A stretch of 64,000 nucleotides of DNA from Gymnothorax reevesii (GCA_029721435.1 CM056573.1:100803447-100867446), one strand, 5' to 3'; shown: positions 1 through 12,651, counted from the stretch's first letter. Notes: generated from the sequence alone by a model not told the origin. Numbers and translations are program-made.

Positions 1-1917
1 TGGAAAGCTGATCCCAGTAGTCTCCAAAAATGCTAATAAAGAGTATGCAGATGTAAAAACACTCATATACAGGGAATCCATGGAGTCACATTTCAAGGCG
101 TGCAAAGAAAACAAGCAAATGAACAGAAAACCGTTTTAATTCGAAGTCGCGGGTGGAAAGTAATTATGTGCGGGTGGAGCATGGCCAAGCGAAAGTAGAC
201 TAAATGAGAAAAAAAAAATCCTGGGAGAAATTAAAATGTTATTTTGATAACACTGCCATAACCTTTTGAATAACATACGGCAGGAGGAAAATGAACTTGC
301 TTACGTTCTGCTTGAATGTTTTAGGGCAAGAAATAGATGAACATGCATGACAGAAGAATAAACATGACTGCTGGTGAATATCAAATTGTTGACATCTCAT
401 CCTCGAAGGTCAAGTTGGATGTACAGAAGAAATTTGGATTAATTATAGATGGTGACAAGAATGTCATTGTTGCTTTGCTGCGTGTTAAAAGTGCCACCTT
501 TTAAGGCTGCTTTATTTGTCAGCCAAACTGTGAATTATAATTAACACATCTCAAACAAAATGCGGTATTGGGCATTTGATAATAGAACCATGACAGATTG
601 GTAGCAGTTTATGTATTAATGGATCAGGTCGGATTCAAACTTTCATTTGATGTAATTGCAGGTGGCCAGTGACAGGTCGACCCGTGCCAGACGCTGACCT
701 AACATCTGAAGGGCATTAAAGACAAAAAATGTTCTTCCTATTACAATACCTGTTTTTGTGTGTTTTCAAACAATCATTTATGCAGTTTTATGCAATATCT
801 AAATTATTGTCCCCTAACAGCCACCCCTCCCGGGGGATCCCTTAGAAGACTGCAGGAATGACAGTTTGCCAGCAAAAGAAAGTTCAGGCTTTATCCAGAA
901 TAATTTCCAGATACTTAAATATGTAACCTTGCACACTGAATCACAAATCACCTGGATATTTCAGAGTATTCTGGGATGCGGTACGTAGTTTCATGGGCGT
1001 GCAATCTAACACACTCAACTTCATGACGTATTTTTTTAAATATCTTGATTAACACATTCTTTCACTTAGTAAATTTTTATTTTTAATCATTAGCATGTAT
1101 CTGAGCTGCTGCTCGTTCCTATGTGAAACAAGCTGAATTAATAACTGCCTGTAAATTAGCAGTCAAAAACTGACAACTGACTATATACCAGGTTTTTGTC
1201 AGTCAATCCTACACTTGCTTTCTGCTGCCTCAAAGATTGCAACACACCAATATTCCATCAGACCACAGCTTCTTTTAAGACCAACACGCTCAGGGCACTC
1301 AGTTCGGCGCAAGTACATTAGCTATTTAAGCAACATGGACGCTGGACGGGAAAATGGTGACTGCGCTGCTTATAAACTAGCAAAGACACTTGCATCGCGC
1401 TTGGTGCTGCCCTGCGATAAATGTAAGATCAAACCCTCTGAACCATATGAGCAGAGCAATTTTTATTACAATTGCTAGAGATGTTTTTATTTAAATAAAT
1501 TTGTAAAATAAAAGGTGTTCATATCTTTTTAAATAATCTGAATGCTTGAAAAATGTGCATGTTTCCAAACTTTTGACTAGTACTGTGTGTGTACTCGATA
1601 CAGTGCATGCACTCATACACACACTCATGTGAAAATATGTAACATATCATGGTGAGTGTAAGACCTTATGCAGTGTGCTGTAGATGGCAGATCCAGGACC
1701 TGATGTGTACTCCTTTAACATACCATGTGATTCCCACCTTTTTAATATGATGCCCATTGATGTATGCCCCAAATACAACACTCTGAGCTCTCTATGAGCT
1801 GGCCAACAAGGTGGCCATACTGTATGAGATCTCTCTTCTGTCCAAATGCATCCAGTGCAGCCTCAGTGAGGTAGCAAAAAAATATTTTCTGAATAGGTTT
1901 GTATTTTGCATATTTTG
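1..1917. other. Non-genic AT-rich stretch
   Basis: I see no supportable gene here. Small ORFs occur (for example a 55-codon one ending at 504), but none has splice context or a recognisable motif. A phrase near 1,567-1,590 resembles the terminal sequence of some fish DNA transposons, but no partner end was found. Confidence 0.5.
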
Positions 1918-1919
1918 TA

Positions 1920-3493
1920 CAACCCCAATTCCTAAATAGTTGAACGAAGTGTAAATGGAAAAAATCAAAATGCAATGACTTTCAGATCACATATGTTACT
2001 TGCAATAGAACACAGATAACATTTCAAATGTTGGAACTGAGACATTTTACATTTTTATCCTCAAAATTAGCTTATTTCAAATTTTCTTGCTTTTTTCTGG
2101 CAAAAAAGTTGGGACACAGGCAAAAAAGGGCTGAAAGAGCAATGAATATATAAGAGAATCAGCTGAAAGAACATTTAACAAGTAATTAAGTTAACTGGCA
2201 TGAGGTGTGTACCATTATTGGTGATAGAAGGGATGTCTTAGAGAGGCTGAGTCTCTCAGAAGTAAAGATGGCCAGTGGCTCTCCAACCAGTGAAGGCTTG
2301 TGTGAAAAAATCGTGGAATACTTTAAAAAGAATGTTCCTCAACATCAAATTGCTGAAGCTTTGAAGGTCTCATCATCGACAGTGCATAAAATCATCAAAA
2401 GATTCAGAGAAACTGGAAAAATCTCTGTGCGTAGGGGACAAGGCAGAAGACCTTCACTGGATGCCCGTGATCTTCGGGCCCTCAGACGCTGCTGCATCAC
2501 TCACCAGCATGATTCTGTCATTGACATTACTAAATGGGCCCAGGAATACTTCAAAAAACCACTGTCTGTAAACACAGTCTGCCGCACCATCCACAGACGC
2601 CACCTAAAACTCTATCATGCAAAAAGGATGCCATTGTTGAGCATGATCCAGAAGTGCCACCGTGTTCTGTGGGCTAAGGCTCATTTAAAATGGACTGTAG
2701 CAAAGTGTCATGTGCTCAGGCGAGTCCAAATTTGACATTCTTGTTGGAAATCATGGGTGTCGTATCCGGGCTAAAGAGAAGAAAGACCACCACTCCTGTT
2801 ATCAGTGTTCAGTTCAAAAGCCAGCATCTCTGCTGGTGTGGGGATGCATTACTGCATATGGTGTGGAACACGTTTTAAAAAGTACCATGAATGCTGAAAG
2901 GTATATTAAGTTCTTAGAGCAACATACGCTCCCCTCCAAGCGACATCTATTTCAGGGAAGGCCTTGTGTATTTCAGCAGGACAATGCAAAACCACATACT
3001 ACGGTTACTACAACAGCATGGCTTCGTAGTAGAAGAGTCCGTGTGCTGAACTGGTCTGCCTACAGTCCTGATCTGTCACCGATTGAGAACATTTGGCGCA
3101 TAATTAAACTAAATGTCCGTCAAAGGAGACCCGAAACTCTCCAACAGCTGGAAGCCTGTATTAAACAAGAGTGGGATCAAATTCCAATGGCTAAACTCAA
3201 GAAACTTGTCTCCTCAATGCTCAGACACCTCCACTCTGTGTTAAAAAGAAGAGGGGATGCTACACCATGGTAGTCAGGCCCCAGTCCCAACTTTTTTGAG
3301 ACCTGTAGCAAGCATCAAATTTGAAATGAGCTTATTTTGTGGATAAAATTGTAAAATTTCTCAGTTTCAACATTTGCCATGTTATCTCTGTTCTATTGTG
3401 AATAAAATGCTGGCTGCTGAGATTTGGAAGTCATTGCGTTTTGATTTTATTCACAATTTACACTTTGTCCCAAGTATTTCAGAATTGGGGTTG
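1920..3493 (+). mobile_element. Full-length Tc1-like transposon (family 1), inactive
   Basis: The element starts with CAACCCCAATTC and ends with the complementary GAATTGGGGTTG. TA dinucleotides flank it at 1918-1919 and 3494-3495, as expected for Tc1/mariner. The terminal inverted repeats are long, about 200 bp. A broken transposase lies between them on the plus strand. A 5'-truncated relative sits at about 49,814-50,743, and an isolated end of a related element at about 60,195-60,385. Confidence 0.9.
2268..3273 (+). pseudogene. Tc1-family transposase, frameshifted
   Basis: This encoded a DD34E transposase that cuts and pastes the surrounding element. The start is taken at MASGSPTSEG. The N-terminal half carries the paired helix-turn-helix region (QHQIAEALKVSSSTVHKIIKRF) and the GQGRRPS linker. 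An apparent 8-nt loss near 2,705, judged against the copy at 44,080-44,105, shifts the frame. The second half continues through [18 protein letters not shown] (second catalytic Asp) and [11 protein letters not shown] (Glu). The first catalytic position reads CSGES, so the Asp is replaced by Gly. The frameshift and the lost Asp make it inactive. The combined length, about 335 residues, is normal for the family. Confidence 0.88.
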
Positions 3494-3495
3494 TA

Positions 3496-5140
3496 ATCAT
3501 GCACACTTAATTGCATTGTGGAGTGATTTCCTTGGAAGATTGCCTAATCTCACATTTTTCTTAGCGTGTATATGAAGAGTTTGTTTCCAAAACACAATAA
3601 GTGCAAAATTACAAAAATTGAGATAATACCATAGAGCGGTTGCCCTGTGCTTCTTACTCATGGGGCAAAAATCTATTTTTAAAAATTCATACTATATGGT
3701 GTATTTCTTCAGGGTCAAAGTTTGTGTTTTTCTATAAAATGCAATAGGCCTCAACATAGAAAAAGCTGATTTTCTCAAATTGAGTAAAATGGATATATTA
3801 CGTTTTGGAAACAAACTGTTCATATACATAGCTGTTATAATGGATGCAAGTCTGTTGTGGAATAACTTTTCCAGCTCCCTAACAGTTACACATCTGAACA
3901 GTACAGTACATTTAATTGCACTTGTTCCACTTTGGTTGGGAAATTGAAAATGGCACAATCAGGCTTTTTTGATCTGCCAATGGAAATGAGATATACATAT
4001 CAACGAAAATGCTGAGAGCAAAGTAAATGAAATAGTTCTGTTGCAATCACTGAATTAAAATTGAATTGGCCTTAAAAGTCACATTCCTCTGATTTGCTTG
4101 GTTAAGTATTCACTTATTTTTTATATAAATGTTTTTTTTTTCCTGTAAATTATTGTCAGTGTTTCAGGCTTTGACTTATGGTCACTCAGTGCTAAAACTT
4201 ATTCAGCATGCTGAAATGAATGTAATTTTTGTTTTATTTTTTATGACTGCCCACATTTTATATTTCTTTTTTATGGTTTGTGTATTTTCATCATGTCTCA
4301 AAAACATTTTACTTCTCTTGAAGTTCTTGTTTAAAACATGATAGCTGACTGTTGCTCATCCACATAGTCACTTTCATTTGGCTGTCACCTCATAGCAGAG
4401 CTGGGAAATGTTTTTGAAGGTGTTTTTAATTCCTTTTTATCAGCCCTCTCTGTCTTCCCACAAAAAAAAAAAAACACTCAACGCACAAATCACAGAAACA
4501 CCAGCAGTACTGAACAAGCCAACAAAATTACATTTTCTTTTTACTCACAGTTGAACTGTTTTAACTTTAGCACTTGTGGTCCTCTTAATTTGCTTAAATA
4601 AAAAATGTTAACAAAAATGCCTCATTCATTGGCTACTGTCTATTATTAATTCGACCAATTTATTCTTTCTGTCCCTGCTCCAGAGGCATTTTTTTTTTTT
4701 TTTTTGCTGAAGGAAGGCAGGTTGACTGCTAATTTTGGGAAATCCAGATTTTGTAGGCGCTGTCATCTTGGTACTGACACAAACTCCCGGACATTATTTA
4801 ACAATGAATGTGTTTGGCAAAAACATCTGTTGACCCTGTGGATGACAGGCTGCCCACTTAAATTCAAGCAGGCCTGCTACTGACAACGGATGCTGAGAGA
4901 TGAGGATTCTGTAACTTTATTACTGTGCTCTGCGGTTCCGTAACAAACCGGTGGTTTTGCTGTTATGTGCTTATGTTATATGATACTTGTTTGCGTATTG
5001 TTTACAGTTCAGAATTTGTGCTCAGTTTCAGTCAATAGTCAACAGCTAAGTGGGAATCAAGCATCTCAGAATTCAAAAGTTGCCAAAATATACTGTGAAA
5101 TAAAGGCCAAAATACAAAAAAGTCAATTGTAATATGCATC
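3496..5140. other. AT-rich non-genic stretch
   Basis: Only short ORFs and homopolymer runs are visible (poly-A near 4,460, poly-T near 4,688). I recognise no gene or complete mobile element. Confidence 0.5.
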
Positions 5141-5149
5141 CTGTAAGTG

Positions 5150-5460
5150 ATGAGAAATTGAGATTTTGTCGACCTGTCAACACCCCCATCAGTTTTTTGT
5201 TCAAAGCTGACAGGAGTGGAACCCGGTGTGGCGGGCTGCAGCTATAGCCCTTCCACTTCAAGGTTCGACATGTTGTCGGTTCAGAGACAGTTTCGTGCAT
5301 AACACTGTAGAAAAGCATGACGATGTTATTTACTGTCACCTTCCTGTGCTTGAACTCATCTGGCCATTTTCCTCTGACCCCTCTCATTTGCCCACAGAAA
5401 TGACGATCACCAGGTGTTTTTGTCTCTCTGTCCCTGTCAAAGAGTTTTGACTCCAGGCAA
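5150..5460. repeat. Dispersed teleost repeat fragment
   Basis: The stretch around 5,225-5,400 (GGCGGGCTGCAGCTATAGCC onward) resembles a motif I recall as widely dispersed in fish genomes. Its autonomous parent and boundaries are not visible here. The class is undetermined. Confidence 0.4.
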
Positions 5461-5791
5461 CAGTCCTTTTTTTTGGCTGTCTTTGGCATATGTTGTCAAT
5501 TCTTGTGACAGTTAACCTTGATAATATGATTTCATTGAAAATTCAATCATTTACCGTTGTTATTTTATTTTGTATTTTTTGACAAGCACACCCCGTAATT
5601 CAGCCTGCAACTGTTTGGCCACTTTGAAGCTCTAGTATTCTCATCTTGCTTTGAACACTTAACTTGCAAAGAGCTCGCAGTCAGAATCCTTTTAAGCAGA
5701 CATATTTAACTAAGTATACATCATCATTTTTCCGGGGGTGCTCCTGATAATTTGTCCACCCCCTTTGCATTTTTCAGTGAGAGTTTAGCAG

Positions 5792-6100
5792 AAACTCATT
5801 ATCTGCGTAGCCCGGACACCAGCACACACCAGAGGGGGTGTGTGTAAGCTGGATACAGATGGCTGGGTCCCTGGAGCAGATGTTGGCAGTGCAGGATCAC
5901 AGATTGACTGCGGCCAGCTGCAGCACTGGCAGGCGGGAGCTACATGTGCACGTGGGCAGAGCCCAGTGTGGAGTTCACCTGACTCTGCCCTCAAAGATGC
6001 TGGGGACAGCTTATCACTTGATTCCCAAGGCAACGTGCTCCAGCTGTGCTACGCACAATTCACCTCATTGTGTCAGCAGTTCTGCCTGGCCTCCTCTCGG
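5792..6100 (+). CDS. Candidate internal exon of an unidentified gene
   Basis: A 309-nt open segment follows an acceptor-like TTTAGCAG and ends exactly at a codon boundary before the donor GTAAAG. It is therefore a phase 0-0 exon of 103 codons. The frame reads KLIICVARTPAHTRGG... and ends ...CYAQFTSLCQQFCLASSR. GC content is well above the surrounding DNA, and the translation is non-repetitive and Cys-rich (seven Cys). The next candidate exon at 6,679 begins in the same phase after a 578-bp intron. I do not recognise the protein and assign no function. Upstream exons were not found. A shifted frame is also open over most of this stretch but gives a less protein-like translation. Confidence 0.5.
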
Positions 6101-6678
6101 GTAAAGGGTGATGATACATAGATCAATGTGTATGCGGAGTGCAGTATTTCACCTGCCACATCCACAATTATGCACGAGTGCCTGTATTCTCGTATTTTAT
6201 TTTCATTTACATGGACACAGGCTTATTAAACCTGTCATCTTATTTTCTGACTTTCATGGATGTCCTAATTCTTTGGCTCTCCAAAATAAACTTGTTTGAG
6301 CTTCTAAATACCTCTGAAGGTAGAAAGAATTTATTTTTGCAGATATTAATGTTGCTCTTTGGTCAAACCAGTCAAAGTGTAAAATTGTTCCTGCTTTCTG
6401 GAACAATCATCAAAGCACTTGCAATGACTTCAGCAACAAAAACTTGGTGTCATTGGTACCTAGATAGCACGCCTGCCCTCTCAGCAATCAAATAACATGA
6501 AAAAATATAAAACTTCAAGTTGTCTCAGCAATAGCAAAAGTTTTTATTAAGCACGCATGAAGAGAAAATTCTAACTGATATTACAATGGTATGGGACTTG
6601 GCAGTTGTGGAGAAGTGGTGGAAGAAGCAGAATATTAATGGGCAACATTTAGTTTCAGAATTTTGAGTCTTGTGTCAG

Positions 6679-6864
6679 TTGGAAGACCTGCAAATGCATC
6701 TTTGCAGCACCACTCAGGACTTGGGACTGCAACTATCAGTACTGCAAGCAGGCTGCAAACAGAATGTGCCTCCAGAGCAGATTACTGAACTGGCTGCTGA
6801 CAGCTTTGGAGGTCAACAGCCTCAAATTAGTGTAATAGATGTTATAAGGTTTTTAAAAACCTGA
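6679..6864 (+). CDS. Candidate terminal exon of the same unidentified gene
   Basis: After an acceptor at 6,676-6,678 (TGTGTCAG) the frame reads LEDLQMHLCSTTQDLG... and ends ...VIDVIRFLKT with a TGA at 6,862-6,864. It starts in phase 0, matching the phase-0 end of the exon at 5,792-6,100. The first 30 or so residues look helical, with regularly spaced leucines; the rest is a short acidic and hydrophobic tail. The pairing of matched phase, donor, acceptor and stop supports a real gene 3' end. No family is recognised, and a pseudogene cannot be excluded. Confidence 0.5.
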   Translation: MEDLQMHLCSTTQDLGLQLSVLQAGCKQNVPPEQITELAADSFGGQQPQISVIDVIRFLKT

Positions 6865-7299
6865 AACATGGAAGAAATGCTCCAGCCGTAGTGAAGGTTT
6901 TTTCCAATTATTTGTATGGAAATGAATTATTATGTTTATTCACACTTGTCTTTAAATTCGATACAATGACTCAAAATGTGTACTAACTTAAAGGTTGAGC
7001 AGACAGATAAAGGTGAAAACTGATATTTGAAGATGTTTCATTTGGAAACCTTAGGACGGTATGTTCATGAAAACTTAAAGCTGAGATTTGTTAATTGACT
7101 TTGACCAGTATTATGTATATAAACCATATAAGACCTCATTATTAGGTGCTTTACTGCATAAATTATTTATTTATTTTTGATTTGACAAAGTAAACACAGC
7201 TCAGTTTTCATTTTTTCATTATTTAAAAAAAATTGGTAAATAAATTATTTTCCTCTTTGTTATTATGTTTAGTAAGTGAAGACACCAAGTGATCAAATG

Positions 7300-8515
7300 T
7301 TAAAGGTTATTTTCCAATTCCTCCCGCAAACAAGTCTTATGGCATGCAACAGTATGAGGTCTTTATTGAGGTCAAAATTTGTCACTCATTCTCTACTGGG
7401 GACAGTCGGGACAGCAGGCAAGCCAGTTCAGCGCCCACTCTCTCTTCTGACGCAGCCATGACTTTGTAATGCGTGCAGAATGCGGTTATGCATTGTCTTG
7501 TTGAAATATGCATGGGCCTTCCTGAAAAAAGTTATCTTGGAGGCAGCATATGTTGATTTCAGCATTAATGGTGTCTTCACAGAACTGCAAGTTAACCTTG
7601 CCAAGGACACTGACTACCCCACACTAGATAGGACATGGCTTTCAAATTGGACTAATTACCAGCAACAGTCTGGACGGTGCTTTTCTTCGTTGGTTCAGAG
7701 CATACGGTGTCCACTTATTCCAAGAAAGTCCCGAAATGGTGTTTCTGACAGCGATACACATTTCCATTTCATGATGGTCCACTGCAGATGCCTCTGAACC
7801 CATAGAAGTCGAAAGTGTTTCGGGACAGTGTTATGTCCCATGGCTGCCTTTTGGCTTATGGCTTCCTTTTAGCACAGTAAAGTTTTAACAGTTTTAATTG
7901 AATCTTTTAAAACTTTTAAAATTCTTTTAAAAAAATTTTAATGAACGAATTCCCACTTGACGATCCCAGTTCTGCGCACCTTTCTACGTCAAGAGGACTT
8001 CATGATCATGCGTCTTATTTTTGTCACTTCCTGTGGTTTACTGCAAAAAGTCTTGTTTTGTTTTCACTTGTATTAACTTGTATTTGAAGTTTTAACAGGC
8101 ATTTGGGGATGTAACTGTGTATTGTAGTACTTGACAAAAGTTTGCCAAAGTAATCTCGAGCCCTTGTGGTATAATCATGAATAAATGAATGACAGTTCTT
8201 GATGCAGTGCTGTCAGAGGCGTAGGCCGTAGGCTTGTGCCCTTGCCCTTTTCGCACTGAAATTCCCTGAGATACCCTGATTGTTTAATTATGTTATGCAC
8301 CATAGAGGGTTTAATATCCAAAATGCTTCCTATCTTTCGTGGAGCAACATTGGTTTTTAAATTTTTCGACGATTTTTCTCACAGAATTTGGATAAATTGG
8401 CAATCATCAGCCCATCTTTGCTACTGGAGGACTAGGCCTTTCGTAGACCCTCCTTTGGAACAAAAACATAATTACAGTCATCTTTTAGCATCAACTGTTT
8501 CCAATCACATCATTA
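7300..8515 (-). mobile_element. Ancient Tc1-like transposon relic
   Basis: Read on the minus strand, this region aligns by eye along much of its length with the Tc1 copy at 29,064-30,665. Examples are 7,398-7,460 against the stretch from 29,478, 7,490-7,590 against the stretch from 29,574, and 8,200-8,400 against 30,070-30,260. An extra block at about 7,895-8,160 has no counterpart. The reading frame is destroyed and no terminal repeats remain. Confidence 0.6.
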
Positions 8516-8516
8516 T

Positions 8517-8940
8517 TACTTCTGCCAAGGAGATTATGTTTTCACCTCTGTTTGTTTGTCTGTCCATCTGTCTGTCTGTCTATGAACAGGATAACTCAAA
8601 AGGTATTGAGTGGTTTGGCTCACAATTTAGTAGGATGGTAGGTGGTCGTCCAAGGATGAGTTAATTCAATGTTGGAAGTGATCCAGAACATATTTTGGAT
8701 TCTGGATCCGGAAGCATTAAAATATATCTGTCTAATGTAGGTCTGTGCGGTTTTTCTGACCAGATAACTCATAAGGTTCTGAACAGTTTGACACAAAATT
8801 TGGCAGGATGATAGGTGGAAGTCCAAGGAAGAACTGATTGAATTTTGGAAGTGATTCAGAACATATTCTGCAACCAAAAGAACAGATATATGGCATGGTG
8901 GAAGTATGTGCTCTACCGAGTGCTCTCTAGTTTAAGTTTT
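8517..8940 (+). repeat. Dispersed repeat starting CTGCCAAGGAG and ending near CTCTCTAGTT
   Basis: It opens with CTGCCAAGGAGATTATG followed by a short GTCTGTCTGTC run. It then holds two related blocks of about 170 bp, each with 'aactca.aaggt.....gagtggtttg' and 'ggatgrtaggtggwmgtccaagga'. I recall this layout as a common short dispersed repeat in fish and invertebrates; its class is uncertain. Confidence 0.5.
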
Positions 8941-10129
8941 TTTAAATCTCATTTCTAACCCCAAATTGCCTATGTCCCAACTTCACTGGGAATGTGCTGT
9001 CGGTCTGAATGGCAGTATTTGATGCGTACTTCCAAATAAAATGAATCAGACCAGAGAAAACATTAAATATCTTGTCTTTGTACTGTCTGCAATGAAGCAT
9101 AAGTCAAAGTAAAATCGCCAATCGTGGGTTTTCCATTGACCATGGATAAGTACCTCACACACTTTCACTGAAAAATATCCGAACTAGCCATTTAAGTTTC
9201 GAGCTAGCAAACATAAATCCTTATTAGTTTCTGCACACCTATTTTTTACAAAAAATGAAAAGGAAGTAGCTTAGTTGTATCTTATAGCTACAGGTAATTG
9301 TAAATTTGAGCTGCAGTCATTGTTCTCATATGTTCTCAATCTTGGAAAACTACATCTTAGGCTACCATATACGGTCAAGTAATGGAAATAATTAGATCTA
9401 ATTTATTTAATTCAGTTTCATCAGTAACAGAAATTAAATGTATCCCCTCAGCCGAGCAAAATTAATGACGAGTAGGGACTTGCCTGACAAATTGACGATT
9501 ACAAGATTTGTTCTAACCTTCACACCAGATTTGAATGGCCCATATTCTTTCTGGATCAGCAGGGAACCTATATATTTTATGGCCTTTCTCTGACCTATTG
9601 CTGCATCCATAGGCGCAGCAACTCGTCAAATTTATTAATTTTAATACCTGTCTTCAAAATTAAGAGCTCATTCATATATGATCTCATTCACTTTACGATA
9701 GCACCCAATAACACAATTAAAGCACAATGGCTCAATATATCATGTGACCAGGGTTTTCTGCAATGCTTATGTTGCAACTCTGTCCAGGAACTCTAAATTT
9801 AAATTACAGAAGCATTTAAAGTCAAATATTTTTATGCACAGTTAAGTCATACTATGATTAAATGAAAATCCCTGTAATAGCACTGGTGAGGACAGTCTGA
9901 ATATTCTGGGCTGCCGTTTTTGTGTGACTTGAAGAAAATTGGTCGAAATGACTTGGGTCAACTTTTTGGTGCAAGTTGTAAAGCTGAAGTATGCATTGTT
10001 GATTTTTAGCTTTGAATTTACCTGCTTGCTTTAGCACCTCCTTGAGGAAATTTGGTTCTAGACTTTTGATTATGTTGTTTTGGACTTGACTGCAAAGTTT
10101 TGTTTATTTTCATGCATAGGAGGGAGTTG
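8941..10129. other. Non-genic stretch
   Basis: No ORF with coding character, RNA gene or element boundary was recognised. Confidence 0.5.
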
Positions 10130-10212
10130 TAGTAGTAATACTATTATGACTACCACTACTACTACTGCTGCTACTGCGACTACTACTACTACTACCACCA
10201 CTACTAATAAAA
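10130..10212. repeat. Imperfect trinucleotide (TAC)n microsatellite
   Basis: Runs of CTACTACTAC interrupted by CTG, GAC and ACC triplets, followed by an A-rich tail. It is simple-sequence DNA; the Val-rich minus-strand ORF over it is an artefact of the repeat. Confidence 0.85.
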
Positions 10213-11299
10213 AAAAATTATAATTACAATAATAATACAGAGAAAAACGAGAGGGCACTGGTATTCCAAAAAATGCCTCTGGCACATATCATACCACTCG
10301 AATCAAAGCTGAGATTGCTTTTAGTCTATATTCACTCATTCTATCTACAGTAGGCTGCAAAGGTATCAGACCACAAAGATTTCAGTCCAACCTTGATCAC
10401 CACCTGCTTCCAATCAGTGTTAAAAGAGCACTCTCTTCCACTCGAATTTTGAATGTCCAGTCAGGGAAAAATGTAAAAGTATCTTATGTAACTCATGCTG
10501 CCATCTCAGGAGAGCGCAGACAGGTCACGGCTCTCCTCCAAAACACGTGCCCGCTGCTTCTTCGCACTCGCAGTCTAAAACTTCACAAGTTCAGAATGAG
10601 GGCAGAGGAAACCCGAGCATGTGCTTGCTTGGAGTTTTATTGACGAGTGCCTGGTTGGCCAGCAGGAGGCACTTGAGTGAAGAACAATGCTAACCCTAAC
10701 CACCTGTCTCCTTCCCATGTCCCTTCGTAGCGCAAGGCCATTTATCTGCTGGTTTCAAAAGGCTGCCAACCGCAGTTGGCACTGGCATGCCTCAGACTTT
10801 AACCCAGATTGTGGTGGACACGACTACACTTCAATGCAGTGCCTTTACCAAGTGAGTCACCTCAGCAGCTGTCCGGTGGCTATATTTAATGCAATTGGCC
10901 AGAAACTGAACCGCCCCAGGATACTGCAGCTGGCTGTTGGTTCCAGCAACTTCATCCAACACCAGAGATGGATCATGACTGCTGATAAGAGGCAATCAAA
11001 CCAACCTTAAGAGAAACAAGACCAGGTTGGGTGTGAGGTGAACAAATGCATTTATAGCCTCCAGTATCAGCTGAGGCCTCCTTCCCCTAAAGATGTGACT
11101 GACTCTGGTCATGTGACCCAAAGTAGAAATGGAGTAGTAAATAAAGGCCTAAGGTTAAGGAGAAGGCTGGTAAATTTTTCCTGGTGATCTTGTTTTGACT
11201 TCCTTTTACATTCTAAAACTCTGTTGAGCATTTTAACGCCCCGTACACTCCTTCACTCCACTGATCCCAAATCATGATGTCTGTGTTCTTTGTTTTTTT
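10213..11299. other. Non-genic stretch with one open frame of doubtful meaning
   Basis: A 107-codon plus-strand ORF at 10,687-11,010 has no recognised motif. A GTAGCG junction near 10,728 hints at an acceptor, but no donor fits. I see no supported gene. Confidence 0.35.
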
Positions 11300-11317
11300 T
11301 TTTTGTCAGAAGAGATA

Positions 11318-11640
11318 GGGCTCTAATTTCTTGGCGCAGCGCAGGGTGGCGCAGTGCAGGCCACGCAGTGGTAATTTCGTCCAGTGCAGCCCGCGCTGTG
11401 GTAATTTCGTGCAGTGCAACACCGTGCGCAGCCAATTTGGCAATTTATTAGATGGACGTCCGCCAAGATCGGTGTGGCGGCTTAGTAGGGGGAAGTGTCC
11501 CATATTCATCTTGACGCAGTGACAATTTCGTAGAAAAAGTCTCCGCTGAAGTTGCCCAGAAAGCTCGCCAGCTCCAATCTGGTCTGGTTTACTTTCTTTG
11601 CAGTGGTAATTTGGCTGACCGGTGCACAGTGCGCACACTT
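11318..11640. repeat. GC-rich GCGCAG-type repeat block
   Basis: A phrase close to GTGGTAATTTCGTSCAGTGC occurs twice in succession (about 11,370-11,420), and a related phrase recurs near 11,602. GCGCAG motifs surround it. GC content is much higher than in flanking DNA. It resembles the GC-rich ends of fish non-autonomous DNA transposons, but the termini are not clear. Confidence 0.4.
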
Positions 11641-12185
11641 CGTCATAACCTCACAGGCAGGTTTACAGAATGTCAGGCACATTTCAATGCAATAAATAGT
11701 TACATTACATAGTGCTTGCTGTAATTATCAGAATCAGGACGTAAATTATAGTATCTATATCATTTGTCCTGATGTCAAATTAAAGGCATTTGGCACGCAT
11801 AAAAGAAACTCGACCTGGCTTAATCAGCGCAGCAGAATCTGTGATGCAAACTAACAACTTCACATCTTTCTCTGCGAACCACATATATAATGTTTGCGTT
11901 CTATGCTCAGTAAAGCCGCCTGGACGTGAGACAAATTTTTTGCACGACTGATAACAGTCAAAATCAATGCAAAGGCACAAATACATGTGTCTGTTTATTT
12001 GTCTGTTTTCTTCCGTTGAAGATAGACAACAGTCTTTATTCGGTCTCACTTTTAAAAATTAGTCAGAGGGATCGAACAGATTCACGCTTTATGTCCACAC
12101 CAGAGATAAAACACTGCTTGTAGTCAGTGAAAAAATCAATTCCATGACCATTGACATTGTGAATTAAATATCGCATGCACGATCA

Positions 12186-12490
12186 AGACTGTCCGAGGCG
12201 AAATGCAAAATACTCCATGTCCGGCAGCCAGCAAAAAGTAAAAGTATTGATATGAGAACAGATTTATAATGAAATAAATAATAAAAATACATCATCAACA
12301 AACAGAACATCCAAAAAAGATGGCCTGCAAATAAATAAATCGCAGTGTTCTTTGGATGTTCTGTTTGTTGTCAAAATGTTTCTTTTTATTCTTTACTCCG
12401 TTATCAATCTGTTCTAATCGTCCTCTTTTTTTTTCTTGGCTGTCAGACATGGAGTATTTTGCATTTATCGTTCGACAGACATTGCACATT
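12186..12490. repeat. Foldback (hairpin) element
   Basis: The left arm (12,186-12,315) and right arm (12,351-12,490) are inverted copies with small differences. The innermost 20 bp are a perfect match (12,296-12,315 against 12,351-12,370), leaving a 35-nt loop. Outer motifs such as ATGCAAAATACTCCATGTC also pair. A second inverted pair lies further out, at about 11,915-11,950 and 12,765-12,802. Confidence 0.75.
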
Positions 12491-12651
12491 GTCCCGCGCC
12501 AATGTTGACTCACTTTATTGAGCTAAGTTTAAACAGAAACATTGATTGAAATCCTCGGTACTCATCTTGAAGAACTTAGCCCTCTTATCAAAACATTCAC
12601 GTTTAATATCTAAAAGATTCAGTAGATTTGAAGAAATTAAAAACAATAATC

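Noticed and set aside
337..504. 55-codon ORF with protein-like composition
   Set aside because: No homology recognised, no splice context, and ORFs of this size are expected by chance here.
1215..1478. 87-codon ORF
   Set aside because: No family motif, and no splice sites or start context to support it.
1540..1600. Transposon-like end (CCAAACTTTTGACTAGTACTGT)
   Set aside because: No matching left end or target duplication was found.
10070..10285. Valine-rich minus-strand ORF
   Set aside because: Produced by the (TAC)n microsatellite.
10687..11010. 107-codon ORF, possible exon
   Set aside because: No donor, no recognised domain, and composition not clearly coding.
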